Part shown: positions 16,465 through 26,296 of the stretch, piece after piece
Layout of the letters: each line of letters starts with the position of its first letter
How positions within the stretch are numbered: the first letter of the stretch is position 1
Assembly (NCBI GenBank): GCA_029567325.1
Contig: JAKQLF010000122.1
Span: 21,704-85,703 of the forward strand
Length of the DNA stretch: 64,000 bases
Direction: 5' to 3'
From: Bacteroidota bacterium
Lineage (GTDB): Bacteria > Bacteroidota > Bacteroidia > Chitinophagales > Saprospiraceae
Made by a program: the position numbers and the translations under genes
Notes under the pieces: generated by a model
Databases searched by the model: none
Told to the model about the DNA's origin: nothing
What the model saw: the letters and a program-made list of their open reading frames with translations, nothing else

Positions 16465-19400
16465 ATCTTCCTGTTAAAATATTTTGTTCGATTGCTACTT
16501 GGATAAAATATTGTCCGGTAGCTATTTGACTCACATTGACTTTATTGAGACCGTCAACGCTATTGCCCTTCATTACCATTTTACCATTCAAGTCATAAAT
16601 GATATATCTGCCCTTTGCAGAGATAACATCTGGCACAACGAAGGTAATTTCTTCATCAGCAGGAACAGGATAAACGGTCAATCTTGACTGGAACAAGTCA
16701 TCTTTGGTGCTTACAGTTGTATTTTCTATCAAAATATTGAAGTCTATGACTCCTGCCCAACCACCAACACCATTTTCAACGATGATTTTCAAAACATCGG
16801 TGGCATTTTCTGATGGCCCAAGTTCTGGTCCTACGTTTTGATACACAATTATTCCTGCGTTGACATCCGCTTGACTAAAGGTTTCTCCCACAGAAAGTAA
16901 ATTTCCACTTTTGGTGATCATACCAAAACTTACATCATTTACAATTTTATAAACCAGATTTTCTGGCGTAGTATTGCCATTCAAAGCTTCAAGAAAACTT
17001 TTGGAAATCGACCCGGTTTTTTGATATTCTACTTTTAAAGTATTCGTACTGACAGTTGGATTGTCAACTTCCAAGTTTCCACAAAGCTCTATTTCCAGAC
17101 CTTTCAATGAACCACCATTACCCGCAACAAGATCTTCAACCTTCAATGTCCAAGTTCCATTTGAAGCAGTATTGTTGAATGTATCCAATGATTCTACAGC
17201 CTTATACTGCGCATTTGCAGTGGTCGCACATGTGAAAATTGAGGGTGCATCATTATCAAAACCAAAATTGATATTCATTCTGCGCGGACACTGATTGTTC
17301 CAAAGAATGACTGCTATATTGGTTGGCGAAATTAAGGTTCCTTTCAAATCTTTGAAATTGTCATGATCTATATTCACACTTTTGACATTCAGGTCTGTAA
17401 TATTGAAATTATCACCAATCAAGATTTTGGACTCTATCGTTGGTCTTCCCGATTGAGAAAGGTTTTGAGGAAGATCAGAAGCCGCGTAGGTTTTACAAGC
17501 CAATACCTCCGTACCAAAAGCAAAAACTTCACTATTTACTGAGCCACAGCTATTACTCGCTTTGACTCTCCAATAATATATTTCAGCTTTATCCAAAGTT
17601 TTATTGGCTAGTTTGACCGTATCGGGTGTAGCGATAGAAATCTCAATTTGGTCTTGCAAAAAGCGCGGATCTTTGCTTACTTCCAAAGTATAAGTGTCCG
17701 CATTGAAAGCAGAAGTCCAAGTAAATGTTGGCAGTCCTTCAAAGTTTTTGGTTCCAGTTTCTGGACCAACCAAACTTAAGTCATCAAAATTGGTAGATGT
17801 TACTTCATATGTGATCGTTTGGAAAGTTGTATCATTTTCAGAATCAATCGCATATAATACAATTTCGTAAAGCCCAGATGAAACATCATTACTAAATGTA
17901 AGCTGTAGAACATTGTCAATTCCAACTTTTTCTGTAGATTTCAAAAAATTAGATTGTATACCTTCAGGAAGAGCTTTTATGGCAAAACTAACATCACCAG
18001 AATAAGCACCTACACTCTTTGTTGACAGTCCAATATTTGAAGTATTAGGTAAACATAATTTAGTTTCATTTACTGTCGCCAATAAAAGAGCTCCTTGTTT
18101 CTCAGTAGGTGTAATTGTTAAATTGACATTGTTAATATCAAAAAAGAAATTGTCAGAAGCCTTCACCATAATTCTTGCATTGGAGGTAGTTACGTCGGGA
18201 AGAAAAATTGTTGCTTCACCATCATTAGCCGTTTTTGATGAAATCAAAATCATCTTTTCATTTTCAGGGTCCAAAACGCCATCTAAAGATAGATAGATGT
18301 CAACGTTTTTACAGCTAACTGGGCTTAAATTAGTGTTAGCAACATCCCACGAAATAATTAAAGGCTCACCTGCTTTTATTGTCATTGGTGCGTTTGGAGA
18401 TAAAACAGTAAACGGACCTGCTTGATCTGTCACATCCATCTTTACAAACTCCCAAGTTGCAAGTCCTGTTTCTGAATTATTGTCTCTTACACTTAAAGCA
18501 AAGTTTAGAGACCTTTTATATGTTGGTAATATCTCATTAATCGAGTTTACGTTTGAAATCACATTACTAGCACTTGGAAAAACCCTATAGTTATTACCAT
18601 TGGGTGGAAAAGATCTAAATATTGGTGCGTTATCTGTTGGGCTTCCTAAGGGTGTCGATTTCAGATTGGCGTCTTTCTGTTCCCAACAATATGTAAGTGT
18701 ATCCTCTTTCGCATCTATGGCTGTTCCCTGTAAAATAAACGGTGTTTTAAAGGGTATTGTGCGCCCAGATTCTGGCATTTTAGTAATCTTTGGCGGTTCA
18801 TTATTACTGACTATTGCATTTGCACAGCTAAAACCAGTTGACGCAGGGTCTCGCATGTAATTGTAAATTTCTATTAATGATGCATTGTGATAATAAGCAT
18901 CACTTTGAGTCACCACATTGTTACTTCCACAAAGACCACCATAGGACATAATGGTACTTCCACTTCCAGGTTCAAAATCATTACCTGCTGCAATATTTTC
19001 ACCACAATTATTAAAAGTGTGGTTGGCTCCAAATTGGTGTCCCATTTCATGCGCAACAAGGGTATTTGTAATTGCTATAATATTTCCTCCACTAAAACAA
19101 CTCACTCCACCACCTTTGTTACCTGCACAAGCAGCTCTTAAAAAAGCAACTCCACCTACATCTGTACATTGGTTTGTATAAACATGTGCAAAATCATACG
19201 TGTTTAAACCTATCAATGTATTCATAATCCCTGTGTTTTGTCCTAGAATTGTTCCTCCCACATTAGCCACAGTATATGGGTCAGTTCCAGCATCCAAAAA
19301 GACAATCTCATCATTGCGATCAATCAATTTGAGCGCAATACCCAAATCTTTTTCAAATATCTGATTCAAACGATTGATCGTTGAAACAATATCTGAAAGT

Positions 19401-20041
19401 GCCTTTTCTTTTGTACCTCTCACTGCACCCCATTCACCTGTACAAGCAATCGCCACTCTATATTCTTGCAGCACACTCGTTTTGCTTCTAGCTGTTGTAT
19501 GTTTGGAGTCCGTGGACGGATTTCTGACCCCTTCCTGCTCCAAGCCACATTTTATTGGTTCTTGCTGATTGGGAAGATCTTTCATATAATAAGCATAATA
19601 ATAGTCTTTATTATTCCTGGAAACAGGTGAAATGTACATCTCCTTATCTTTTCCTTCGATACTTGCATGAAGTCCGTAAGCGCCAACATCAAATCTCACG
19701 GAAGCTTTGCCATCTTTGCTTCTACCTTTGTAGGTCTTGATGTTGGGATATTTTCTAGCCAAGCCCTCTTGCATCATGCTATATTCTTGCACAACAAAAA
19801 GCATATCGCCCTCTGGCGTTGGCAAACTTATTTCCTTTGCACTTCTATCTGTTACTTGATTTAACTTCAATAAAAATTCTGGAAAATCAATTTGAACGGC
19901 TTGATAATTGAACGGTCGCTCTTCTACGTTTGATTCTATCATGACTTCTGCTGGAATTGCAGTTATCCTTTCAAATAATTTCTGGGCATTCAGATTAATA
20001 GCAAACAACAACAGCAAGGAAAAAAATAAAAACTTTTGCAT
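16445..20041 (-). CDS. Secreted reprolysin-like zinc metalloprotease with T9SS sorting domain
   Basis: This 1198-aa exported protein has a signal peptide (1-20), a propeptide-like region (about 30-190), and a metzincin (M12B-like) catalytic domain at about 190-410. The zinc motif HEMGHQFGANH is at 331-341. Ig/fibronectin-like domains follow, then a proprotein-convertase P-like domain (about 870-1000; NFKDLKGTLISP and WTLKVEDLVAGNGGSLKG). The C-terminal 80 residues are a T9SS type A sorting domain (VYPVPADEEITF...GKMVMKGN...ATGQYFIQV). It is therefore exported across the outer membrane by T9SS and probably degrades extracellular protein. The TAA overlaps the end of cinA. A -7-like element lies 97 bases upstream of its start, next to a MITE-like element. 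Confidence 0.9.
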   Translation of the reverse strand: MQKFLFFSLLLLFAINLNAQKLFERITAIPAEVMIESNVEERPFNYQAVQIDFPEFLLKLNQVTDRSAKEISLPTPEGDMLFVVQEYSMMQEGLARKYPNIKTYKGRSKDGKASVRFDVGAYGLHASIEGKDKEMYISPVSRNNKDYYYAYYMKDLPNQQEPIKCGLEQEGVRNPSTDSKHTTARSKTSVLQEYRVAIACTGEWGAVRGTKEKALSDIVSTINRLNQIFEKDLGIALKLIDRNDEIVFLDAGTDPYTVANVGGTILGQNTGIMNTLIGLNTYDFAHVYTNQCTDVGGVAFLRAACAGNKGGGVSCFSGGNIIAITNTLVAHEMGHQFGANHTFNNCGENIAAGNDFEPGSGSTIMSYGGLCGSNNVVTQSDAYYHNASLIEIYNYMRDPASTGFSCANAIVSNNEPPKITKMPESGRTIPFKTPFILQGTAIDAKEDTLTYCWEQKDANLKSTPLGSPTDNAPIFRSFPPNGNNYRVFPSASNVISNVNSINEILPTYKRSLNFALSVRDNNSETGLATWEFVKMDVTDQAGPFTVLSPNAPMTIKAGEPLIISWDVANTNLSPVSCKNVDIYLSLDGVLDPENEKMILISSKTANDGEATIFLPDVTTSNARIMVKASDNFFFDINNVNLTITPTEKQGALLLATVNETKLCLPNTSNIGLSTKSVGAYSGDVSFAIKALPEGIQSNFLKSTEKVGIDNVLQLTFSNDVSSGLYEIVLYAIDSENDTTFQTITYEVTSTNFDDLSLVGPETGTKNFEGLPTFTWTSAFNADTYTLEVSKDPRFLQDQIEISIATPDTVKLANKTLDKAEIYYWRVKASNSCGSVNSEVFAFGTEVLACKTYAASDLPQNLSQSGRPTIESKILIGDNFNITDLNVKSVNIDHDNFKDLKGTLISPTNIAVILWNNQCPRRMNINFGFDNDAPSIFTCATTANAQYKAVESLDTFNNTASNGTWTLKVEDLVAGNGGSLKGLEIELCGNLEVDNPTVSTNTLKVEYQKTGSISKSFLEALNGNTTPENLVYKIVNDVSFGMITKSGNLLSVGETFSQADVNAGIIVYQNVGPELGPSENATDVLKIIVENGVGGWAGVIDFNILIENTTVSTKDDLFQSRLTVYPVPADEEITFVVPDVISAKGRYIIYDLNGKMVMKGNSVDGLNKVNVSQIATGQYFIQVAIEQNILTGRFTKVDN

Positions 20042-20137
20042 AAAATATTTTATTGGTTAGGCAAGAAATTCGCTTATCTTATTAAGCTAAAAATAATGAC
20101 TTAGTTGTAAAATTAGTGTTTATTGTGAATTTGTTAG

Positions 20138-20145
20138 CAAAAATA
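20138..20145 (-). promoter_or_regulatory. -7-like element upstream of the metalloprotease gene
   Basis: The complement reads TATTTTTG, fitting TAnnTTTG. It is 97 bases upstream of the protease ATG and directly abuts the MITE-like element, so any -33 box would have to lie inside that element. No TTTG is seen there. Confidence 0.3.
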
Positions 20146-20307
20146 ATACCTTTCGGAATATGGATTGACCAGAATTATTGTGTAGAAAATTTGATCGAGA
20201 TCGAAAAGAGAAATTGAGGCATAGCCTAAGTTCTGGCGAAATTGAACGATGAAGATATCGAATAAATTTGCAGCAAGAAAATGGTCAAATCTATTTCCGA
20301 AAGGTAT
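20146..20307. mobile_element. MITE-like element, full-length copy
   Basis: This is a 162-bp non-coding element with terminal inverted repeats: ATACCTTTCGGAATATGGAT at the left, and at the right the complement of a sequence beginning ATACCTTTCGGAAATAGATT. The arms match for about 25 bases with a few differences. A related 70-bp copy lies at 30475-30544. It has no transposase and fills most of the gap between the protease gene and the 1172-aa gene, ending 8 bases from the latter's stop codon. Whether a TA duplication flanks it is unclear. Confidence 0.7.
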
Positions 20308-20315
20308 ATTATGCG

Positions 20316-23300
20316 TTAAAAGGTGGCCTTAATTTGTGCCCGTCCTACATGGATGGGGTTTAAATCTCCCGTTTTGCGCCCTTCATAATTGATCGTAAGA
20401 TCCAGCACACCATTCAATCGTCTGGTATACAAAAGATTCCACAAGATGTTTTTACCATTTTTGAGGCCGTCCAAGATGTCATATTCCAATGGCGTATTTG
20501 CTTTCCCTTCATAATTGATATTCACAAAGCTAAATGTAAGATCTAGTGCAGATTTATTTGAATTTCTTTGGTTGAATGCTATCGACCATTCATTGATATT
20601 GGCCTTTTCGTTCTGATTGATTAACTGCTTTCTGTTGTTGTATTTGTATTTGGTATTGATTCTGAAGGAAGTACTTGGCCTAAAACTTACCTCTCCATTG
20701 ATGGCAGCATACTTGATCCGATGGTCTCTATCATCAAACAATTGGGAGTCATATGTTTTTAATCCCAATGTGGAGGTCATGATAAAATCCGTGTTTTGAT
20801 AAATTTGTTTTCTGATGCGCAACTCATCTTCATTGGTAGCACGGGCTTCAAAACCATTGAGCAAATTGTTTTTGAAGTTGAGATATCTGCTGATCAAAAT
20901 GACGTCAAAGGATGGATTTCCCCTATTGAAATAAAAGTTATTGACATACGCTGCATTGGTCGTAACCAATTGATCCAAGCCAAACTCCATAAATGGATTG
21001 AGCGGGCGGTCCGTCCCATTCGCCTGTGTCTTTGTATTAATCCTGATGCTCAGAAAGTTATTGAATCTGCCCAAGAATTTTTTCCATTTCACATCGGTGG
21101 AATCTATGCTCCAAAACTTTGCTGGATCTATTCTGAAACTATGGTTGAATGATAAATTGTTGGTCGTAATAAATTCATTATTGGGTAGGGCAATCCGGAT
21201 ATAGGTTGCGTATGGATTGGATGGATCATACCTGAAATCTGTCACATTTTGAATGGTGTCTGTTGCATTACCCACATAAACATAATCTCCGAGGTTATTT
21301 TCTACTTTTTGAAAGATGTACTCTACTTTGGGTTCTTGACCAGAAGCCAATTGATAGTTGGTCGTGAGCTGCATCCCTTGGTTAAAACTGGTGAGCACGT
21401 GGTCTAAACTACCAAGGGTTGTTTTCTTGGACCGTTCGTTGGGCACCAATATTTGATCAACCACTTCGTAATCTCTGTTTTTAAAGCTGAGGATAAACCG
21501 GTTACCAGCGTTTTTATTCCAATTCAAATTCAATTCCCATTCATTGATGTCCAGGGCCTTTTCCAAATCACCCAACTTGGCAAAATCATCATTTCTTTTG
21601 TTGAATGAGAATTTAGCAAAAAATGGCCGACTAGTGTTGCTGGCAAAATAGTATCGAGTATAGTTAAAAGCATAACTCTGAGCCAATATACTGTCTGTTT
21701 TTATCAGATTGGAGGTGTTTCTTTCTGATTCTAAGGCAACACCAAATGTCGCGTCATCCAACCGTTTAAATGATCTTGAAATATTGAAATTTGGTCTCAA
21801 AAACTGGATTTCTTTCAACAATGTTTTGCTACTTGTAATGCCCAGGTCAGCCTTGATGTCCCACCCGTGAATGCGATATTCTCCCAATATTTGGTTCCTG
21901 ACACCTCTATAAAAACCTTGAATGCCGTATGTAGAAAATCGATACCCGATCGACCATTGATTTTGGCGTTTCAGTACCGACTCCATTTGGATGATCGTTT
22001 CACCAATTCTGCTGATAGAATCTGTATTCCAATCCCTGATAAATTCTGCTGTGCGATAGGGGTTCAATGGGTTGAATGTTTTATCTGTCCGTTCAATTTT
22101 AGCCTTATTGATCAAGGTTACCTTATTAGAATCCGCCACAGGAGTAATGTTTTCAAATTCAAGAAATCCTGCAAAGCCTGCATTATTTCCATCATCCAAA
22201 GTCGAAAAACGGTTCATGTCTATATTACTCATTGCAAGTTCGCTAGATAACTTGCTAGTTGCACCTAGGTTTACTGTTCCACCAAGCGTTGCCATTTGTT
22301 TCTTTTCTGGAGGTACCAATTCAATTACCGGTTCATACTTTCCTTGACCAAAACCTACATATTTGTAGACTCGACCGTTAACGCCCAAACTCACATCTAT
22401 CTCATAACTTCCTTTTCCAACACCTACTTCCGAAAAACTGGCAAAGTATAAACCTTTTGTTTCGTCTGCCGAAAACCTGAGATAGGTAGGATTTGGCTCT
22501 TGTGGAAAATTGGGGTTGGTCAGTAATTCATACGTGATCTGAGCCGTCACAGATTCTCTTTCAGCAAGAGGCCTTACTCCTGACCTGTAAGCAAGCGTCC
22601 GACTATCTCCACTGGCCTCCAAGGTGCTGATGTCGACACTATCCAGTTCTATCTGGCTAGTAGAGTTTTTACTGTCCTGTTCTGTATAAAAATTGACATT
22701 GATTTTGTAGTTTTTGCCTACTACATCATTCCTCAAGTGATATAAAGTTCTGAAATAATTGAGGTCTGTGTATTCAAATTCTATGATGATCCTGGTTTCT
22801 CTGGCAATTAAACGATTGGGCGAAAAGATGATCTCTGCGCTGTTGTAGTCAATAACATAATCATATTCCAAGCCACGCCTCAGCAGTTCACCATTGAAAT
22901 ACACCTTCTCCTGACCAGAAAGGATGATGATGAATCTTTCATTGTTATTTCCGACTAAGCGATAAGGTCCCTGATTACCTTCTTTGGTTGGAATTGTTTG
23001 CCTGGCAAATTTACCCCGCGAACTGGCAACATTCACCTTGGTATTGACCTCTGCACCTCCACCGATGTATTGATCGTGATTGAGATTGATGCCTTTGAGC
23101 TTTTTTTGGAAATTCATAAAATAGGAATCCGGTCGGCGCAGTTCAAAATCTCCGGCTACCAAAGACGTTTTGTCTTTAGAAACCTCTATAAAAACTTTGT
23201 CAAACTCCTGCAAAACTTGGGTGTTCCCTTCTGGTTGAATGGGAATATTATCGTCTGATATTGCTGCAACGACTTTCAAACCGTTGCCCAATTCCCCACT

Positions 23301-23834
23301 CATTTGCATGTCAAAATTGGAATTCAGAACCAAACTTTGGCTATTCCCAACAGAAAAACCACGAGTAAAACTCCCGTTATAAACCAAATCTTCACCTTGG
23401 ATCAGCCCAATTCCTTTAGTGTTGACCGCGTCTAAATTATATATGACATCGTATTTATATTCTTCGACTTTGATCAGGGAGGTGTCAAATGCACTCACAA
23501 GACGCGAACGAGATTCCAAATATCGGTAAGAAATCGCAATCGTATCTCCGATATTGGCTGTGTCACATGGTAAGTAGAGTTTATGAGCCTCGGCATCAAA
23601 AGAAGTAAAAAAGATGGATTGGCCACGATTTTGCAATGTGATAGAAGATGGCAAAATCAAATGTTCTTCGACAAGTGTTATGGCACAACTTGAATCAATG
23701 ACCATATCATATCTTGCCAGAAAACTTTGCGAAAATAGGGGTAAGCATGATTGTAGTAATAAAAGTATGATGCCATACTTTATCACTGAAGCATAAATGT
23801 TTCTGAACTTATTTTTTCTGTTGCCTATCACCAA
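20316..23834 (-). CDS. Large outer-membrane beta-barrel-like protein of unknown function
   Basis: This 1172-aa protein has an N-terminal membrane/signal segment (about 15-37), a beta-sandwich region (about 40-150), and a long series of alternating hydrophobic/polar strands up to a C-terminal Phe, as expected for an outer-membrane barrel. The stretch GSFTRGFSVGNSQSLVLNSN (about 172-191), followed by repeated LNL/KVVAAISDDNIPIQPEG-type strands, vaguely recalls parts of the T9SS translocon protein SprA, but the protein is half SprA's length and I do not claim homology. It is monocistronic on the minus strand, with a -7 element 51 bases upstream of its start. Function unknown; surface or envelope role likely. 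Confidence 0.75.
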   Translation of the reverse strand: MVIGNRKNKFRNIYASVIKYGIILLLLQSCLPLFSQSFLARYDMVIDSSCAITLVEEHLILPSSITLQNRGQSIFFTSFDAEAHKLYLPCDTANIGDTIAISYRYLESRSRLVSAFDTSLIKVEEYKYDVIYNLDAVNTKGIGLIQGEDLVYNGSFTRGFSVGNSQSLVLNSNFDMQMSGELGNGLKVVAAISDDNIPIQPEGNTQVLQEFDKVFIEVSKDKTSLVAGDFELRRPDSYFMNFQKKLKGINLNHDQYIGGGAEVNTKVNVASSRGKFARQTIPTKEGNQGPYRLVGNNNERFIIILSGQEKVYFNGELLRRGLEYDYVIDYNSAEIIFSPNRLIARETRIIIEFEYTDLNYFRTLYHLRNDVVGKNYKINVNFYTEQDSKNSTSQIELDSVDISTLEASGDSRTLAYRSGVRPLAERESVTAQITYELLTNPNFPQEPNPTYLRFSADETKGLYFASFSEVGVGKGSYEIDVSLGVNGRVYKYVGFGQGKYEPVIELVPPEKKQMATLGGTVNLGATSKLSSELAMSNIDMNRFSTLDDGNNAGFAGFLEFENITPVADSNKVTLINKAKIERTDKTFNPLNPYRTAEFIRDWNTDSISRIGETIIQMESVLKRQNQWSIGYRFSTYGIQGFYRGVRNQILGEYRIHGWDIKADLGITSSKTLLKEIQFLRPNFNISRSFKRLDDATFGVALESERNTSNLIKTDSILAQSYAFNYTRYYFASNTSRPFFAKFSFNKRNDDFAKLGDLEKALDINEWELNLNWNKNAGNRFILSFKNRDYEVVDQILVPNERSKKTTLGSLDHVLTSFNQGMQLTTNYQLASGQEPKVEYIFQKVENNLGDYVYVGNATDTIQNVTDFRYDPSNPYATYIRIALPNNEFITTNNLSFNHSFRIDPAKFWSIDSTDVKWKKFLGRFNNFLSIRINTKTQANGTDRPLNPFMEFGLDQLVTTNAAYVNNFYFNRGNPSFDVILISRYLNFKNNLLNGFEARATNEDELRIRKQIYQNTDFIMTSTLGLKTYDSQLFDDRDHRIKYAAINGEVSFRPSTSFRINTKYKYNNRKQLINQNEKANINEWSIAFNQRNSNKSALDLTFSFVNINYEGKANTPLEYDILDGLKNGKNILWNLLYTRRLNGVLDLTINYEGRKTGDLNPIHVGRAQIKATF

Positions 23835-23884
23835 AAATTAATCAACCATCGAAATTTATAATAGAACAGATCGATGAGTGTAGG

Positions 23885-23892
23885 CAAATATA
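23885..23892 (-). promoter_or_regulatory. -7 promoter element of the 1172-aa outer-membrane protein gene
   Basis: The complement reads TATATTTG, a full match to TAnnTTTG, 51 bases upstream of the start codon. No -33 TTG is visible at the usual distance. Confidence 0.4.
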
Positions 23893-23901
23893 CTCTAAGC
23901 T

Positions 23902-24531
23902 TTAGAAGCTTATCCCCATCATCAATCCTATTCTTGGTTTTATACCGGTATACTCTCTGTCGAAAACACTATAGTAGTAAGTATATGGAAAGCCCTCCAT
24001 TTGGTCGCCTGAGTCCGTCACATCACTATACCTCACTCCTCCACCAACAAAAAAATCAAGATTTATTCTGGAAGTAAGGTCTATGTGTGTTCCTATCAGT
24101 AAACCACCTTCAATGGCATTTATTTCCCTCTTTGCTATGTTCCTTAACGGTTCGGGTACCCCATTTACGTATTTATAAAAGGCGTTTTCTGAAGATAATG
24201 AAAGATATTGAGCATAAGGAGCTCCATAAAAACTGATGTTGTTTAAAAACCAAGCGCCTTTGTGGTTGGACAACATGAATCTATACTGAGCTGCCAATTC
24301 AAAACCACCCAATTCTTCATCGGAATTTTTTTTCAAAATAAACGATGGCATGATGATGATGGATGACTTTCTGTCCCCAAAAAATCGTTCGTAACCAAAC
24401 TGAAATTGTGAATTGCCCAACTCGGGAATGCCTAATTTGATGGCATTTCTATATGGATAATTTGGAGATTCTTGAGCGCCCAATTGGGAAAACATAAATA
24501 ACACTATAAAAATGGTAATTGCCCTTTTCAT
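23902..24531 (-). CDS. Small outer-membrane beta-barrel protein
   Basis: This 209-aa protein has a signal peptide (MKRAITIFIVLFMFSQLGAQ, cleavage after about residue 20). The remainder alternates hydrophobic and polar residues in about eight strands (FQFGYERFFG, GFELAAQYRFML, INLDFFVGGGVRY, and the terminal IKPRIGLMMGISF) and ends in Phe. This is the pattern of small DUF3575/OmpW-like barrels. No enzymatic residues stand out. It is separated from the 1172-aa gene by only 67 bases, but the -7 element of that gene lies in or near the gap, so they may be separate units. Function unknown. Confidence 0.75.
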   Translation of the reverse strand: MKRAITIFIVLFMFSQLGAQESPNYPYRNAIKLGIPELGNSQFQFGYERFFGDRKSSIIIMPSFILKKNSDEELGGFELAAQYRFMLSNHKGAWFLNNISFYGAPYAQYLSLSSENAFYKYVNGVPEPLRNIAKREINAIEGGLLIGTHIDLTSRINLDFFVGGGVRYSDVTDSGDQMEGFPYTYYYSVFDREYTGIKPRIGLMMGISF

Positions 24532-24632
24532 TATTATATTTTTATTTGATCATTAACTCTTTGGTATTCAAAATTTACAACGTTTTCCTGTGCATAAGAG
24601 TTACCAAAAAAGAGAAATATATGGTTTTCTGA

Positions 24633-25013
24633 TTAAAAATCAAGACCTGGAAAGAAGGCATCTTCATAGTGTTCTATCGTCAGCTTATCCACTTCATAAC
24701 CAATTAAGGTAATGATGTCAAAACGAAAATTCCCATCATAGTCCATCTTTTCCATGTAAGCGGTCGCTGCTCTTACCAACAATCTCTTTTTCTGGTGATT
24801 GACAGCCACTGCCGGATCGCCCCAAGTGTCGATGGCTCGGCTTTTTACTTCAATGAAAACTAAGTCTTTGTTTTTCTTTGCAATGATGTCAATTTCCAAC
24901 TTGCCTGTACGCCAATTGACAGCTTCGATTTCATAACCAGATTGTTGCAAAAAAGTAAATGCAATGTGCTCTGTAAACTTACCTTTCTCGGTGGTAGTTT
25001 TACGTGTAGACAT
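24633..25013 (-). CDS. YraN family (UPF0102) endonuclease-like protein
   Basis: This 126-aa protein matches the YraN/UPF0102 family. The PD-(D/E)xK-like core is ExD in GKLEIDIIAKKNKDLVFIEVKSR (about 38-60), with the upstream GKFTEHIAFTFLQQSGYEI and downstream WGDPAVAVNHQKKRLLVRAA helices typical of the family. It resembles Holliday-junction resolvase-type nucleases, but the cellular role is not established. It starts 18 bases after the T9SS protein gene and is probably co-transcribed with it; no functional link is known. Confidence 0.9.
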   Translation of the reverse strand: MSTRKTTTEKGKFTEHIAFTFLQQSGYEIEAVNWRTGKLEIDIIAKKNKDLVFIEVKSRAIDTWGDPAVAVNHQKKRLLVRAATAYMEKMDYDGNFRFDIITLIGYEVDKLTIEHYEDAFFPGLDF

Positions 25014-25031
25014 GCGTTGTAGAAATACAGA

Positions 25032-25733
25032 TTACTTTTTATTGAGTCTCAATGTTTTCAACACTTTATTTTTAGAGTCATAAAGTCTCACAAAATATAG
25101 TCCATTATTGAGTCCTGAAACATCATGAGATGCGCCTCTGAAGTGATTTTCTGTTTTAATTTCTTTTCCTAATACATTGTATAAAGAAACTCTATTGACA
25201 CTAGCGTCGTTCTTGATGAAATACAGTTGTTCTGTCGGGTTTGGATAAATCAATAAATCCTCCTGACCTTTGATGTTATTGCTAGAAACCGTATTGTCAG
25301 CAATTACAGCAGCATTCGCTTTTGTCTGAGCTAGCAAATTTTTGAAATCTTTGTCACCATACAACTTGAGCTGTAAAGTAGTACTAGCTTTAAGACCTGA
25401 AGGATCAAAATATATTTTAAATAAAAGGTTTGTATTTGCTTTTAGGATGTTGGGTCTTCGGACGTCGATTTTATCAAAATTTTCGTTGTAACACAATTCA
25501 GCATCACACATGGTTGTCTTCCATGAATTTGGAAAATCACTTCCTTTTTCTATCACCCAGTAAACCTCCACATCACTGGCTCCTTTATTGGAAATGACCA
25601 GATTGTAAGTGTACATGGTATTCTCATTAACTACCACGTCCAAGCTCTGTGGATCAATGGTGACCTGAGCGTTTATTTGTAAAAACGATAAGCAAAAAAC
25701 TATAGATAATAATCGGGTAAAAAGTCTCATCAT
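25032..25733 (-). CDS. Secreted protein with T9SS type A sorting domain
   Basis: This 233-aa protein is read from the ATG at 25731-25733. A longer frame would start at 25784, but a -7 element (25759-25766) lies inside that extension. It has a signal peptide (MMRLFTRLLSIVFCLSFLQINA), a single Ig-like beta-sandwich (about 25-135), and a C-terminal T9SS type A sorting domain (LLIYPNPTEQLYFI...VSLYNVLGKEI...GLNNGLYFVRLYD). It would be exported by T9SS and cleaved or anchored at the surface. No catalytic residues are seen. Function beyond secretion is unknown. Confidence 0.85.
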   Translation of the reverse strand: MMRLFTRLLSIVFCLSFLQINAQVTIDPQSLDVVVNENTMYTYNLVISNKGASDVEVYWVIEKGSDFPNSWKTTMCDAELCYNENFDKIDVRRPNILKANTNLLFKIYFDPSGLKASTTLQLKLYGDKDFKNLLAQTKANAAVIADNTVSSNNIKGQEDLLIYPNPTEQLYFIKNDASVNRVSLYNVLGKEIKTENHFRGASHDVSGLNNGLYFVRLYDSKNKVLKTLRLNKK

Positions 25734-25758
25734 GCAAACTCTCTTTATACATTCATTA

Positions 25759-25766
25759 CAAATATA
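25759..25766 (-). promoter_or_regulatory. -7 promoter element of the T9SS protein gene
   Basis: The complement reads TATATTTG, a full TAnnTTTG match, 26 bases upstream of the ATG at 25733. It argues for that start over the more distal one. Confidence 0.45.
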
Positions 25767-25784
25767 GCACATTATTGTTTTCAC

Positions 25785-26296
25785 TAATCGAAAGATTTTG
25801 TTAAATCTCTATTCGGAACATAATAATCAGGGTTTTCACGCAATAAATGTCTGATTATCAGATTAGTAATATTTCATATATTTTTTTAAAATAATATATA
25901 ATTGCAAAAGTGATTTATCATAGCCAAACACATTTATTTGTGAAAATATAATTGCTTTTGTGAAATTCTGTATGTGAGTTTTTTGAACAGTTTTCTTCAT
26001 AAATCATTCATAGTGTGCTGATTCAAAATATAGTTTTATTGATATTCATGTTTCCATTCTGTTTTTATCAGATTCTGAATGAATAAAAAGTAGGTTTTAT
26101 TTAACATCATATGACTGTTTTCAAGCAATTTAGTCAGACATAATTTGAAAAAGTGTGCGATATTTGCACTCCGAAATCAGAAACTACGTTTCTTTTTTAT
26201 ATTAATCATAGAAACTACATCACTTAAAAACTGTTGACATTATAAGGAGTAATATGGTTTTTACTTCTGAAAGTTGACTAAAACATTAAAAATACC
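25785..26296. other. AT-rich divergent intergenic region before sucA
   Basis: About 510 bp with no supportable gene, lying between divergent transcription units. It holds TATTTG at 26161-26166, which could be part of a weak sucA -7 box. TAATTGCAAAAG and TAATTGCTTTTG occur near 25900 and 25945 as a loose partial inverted pair. No RNA gene or riboswitch was recognised. Confidence 0.5.
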
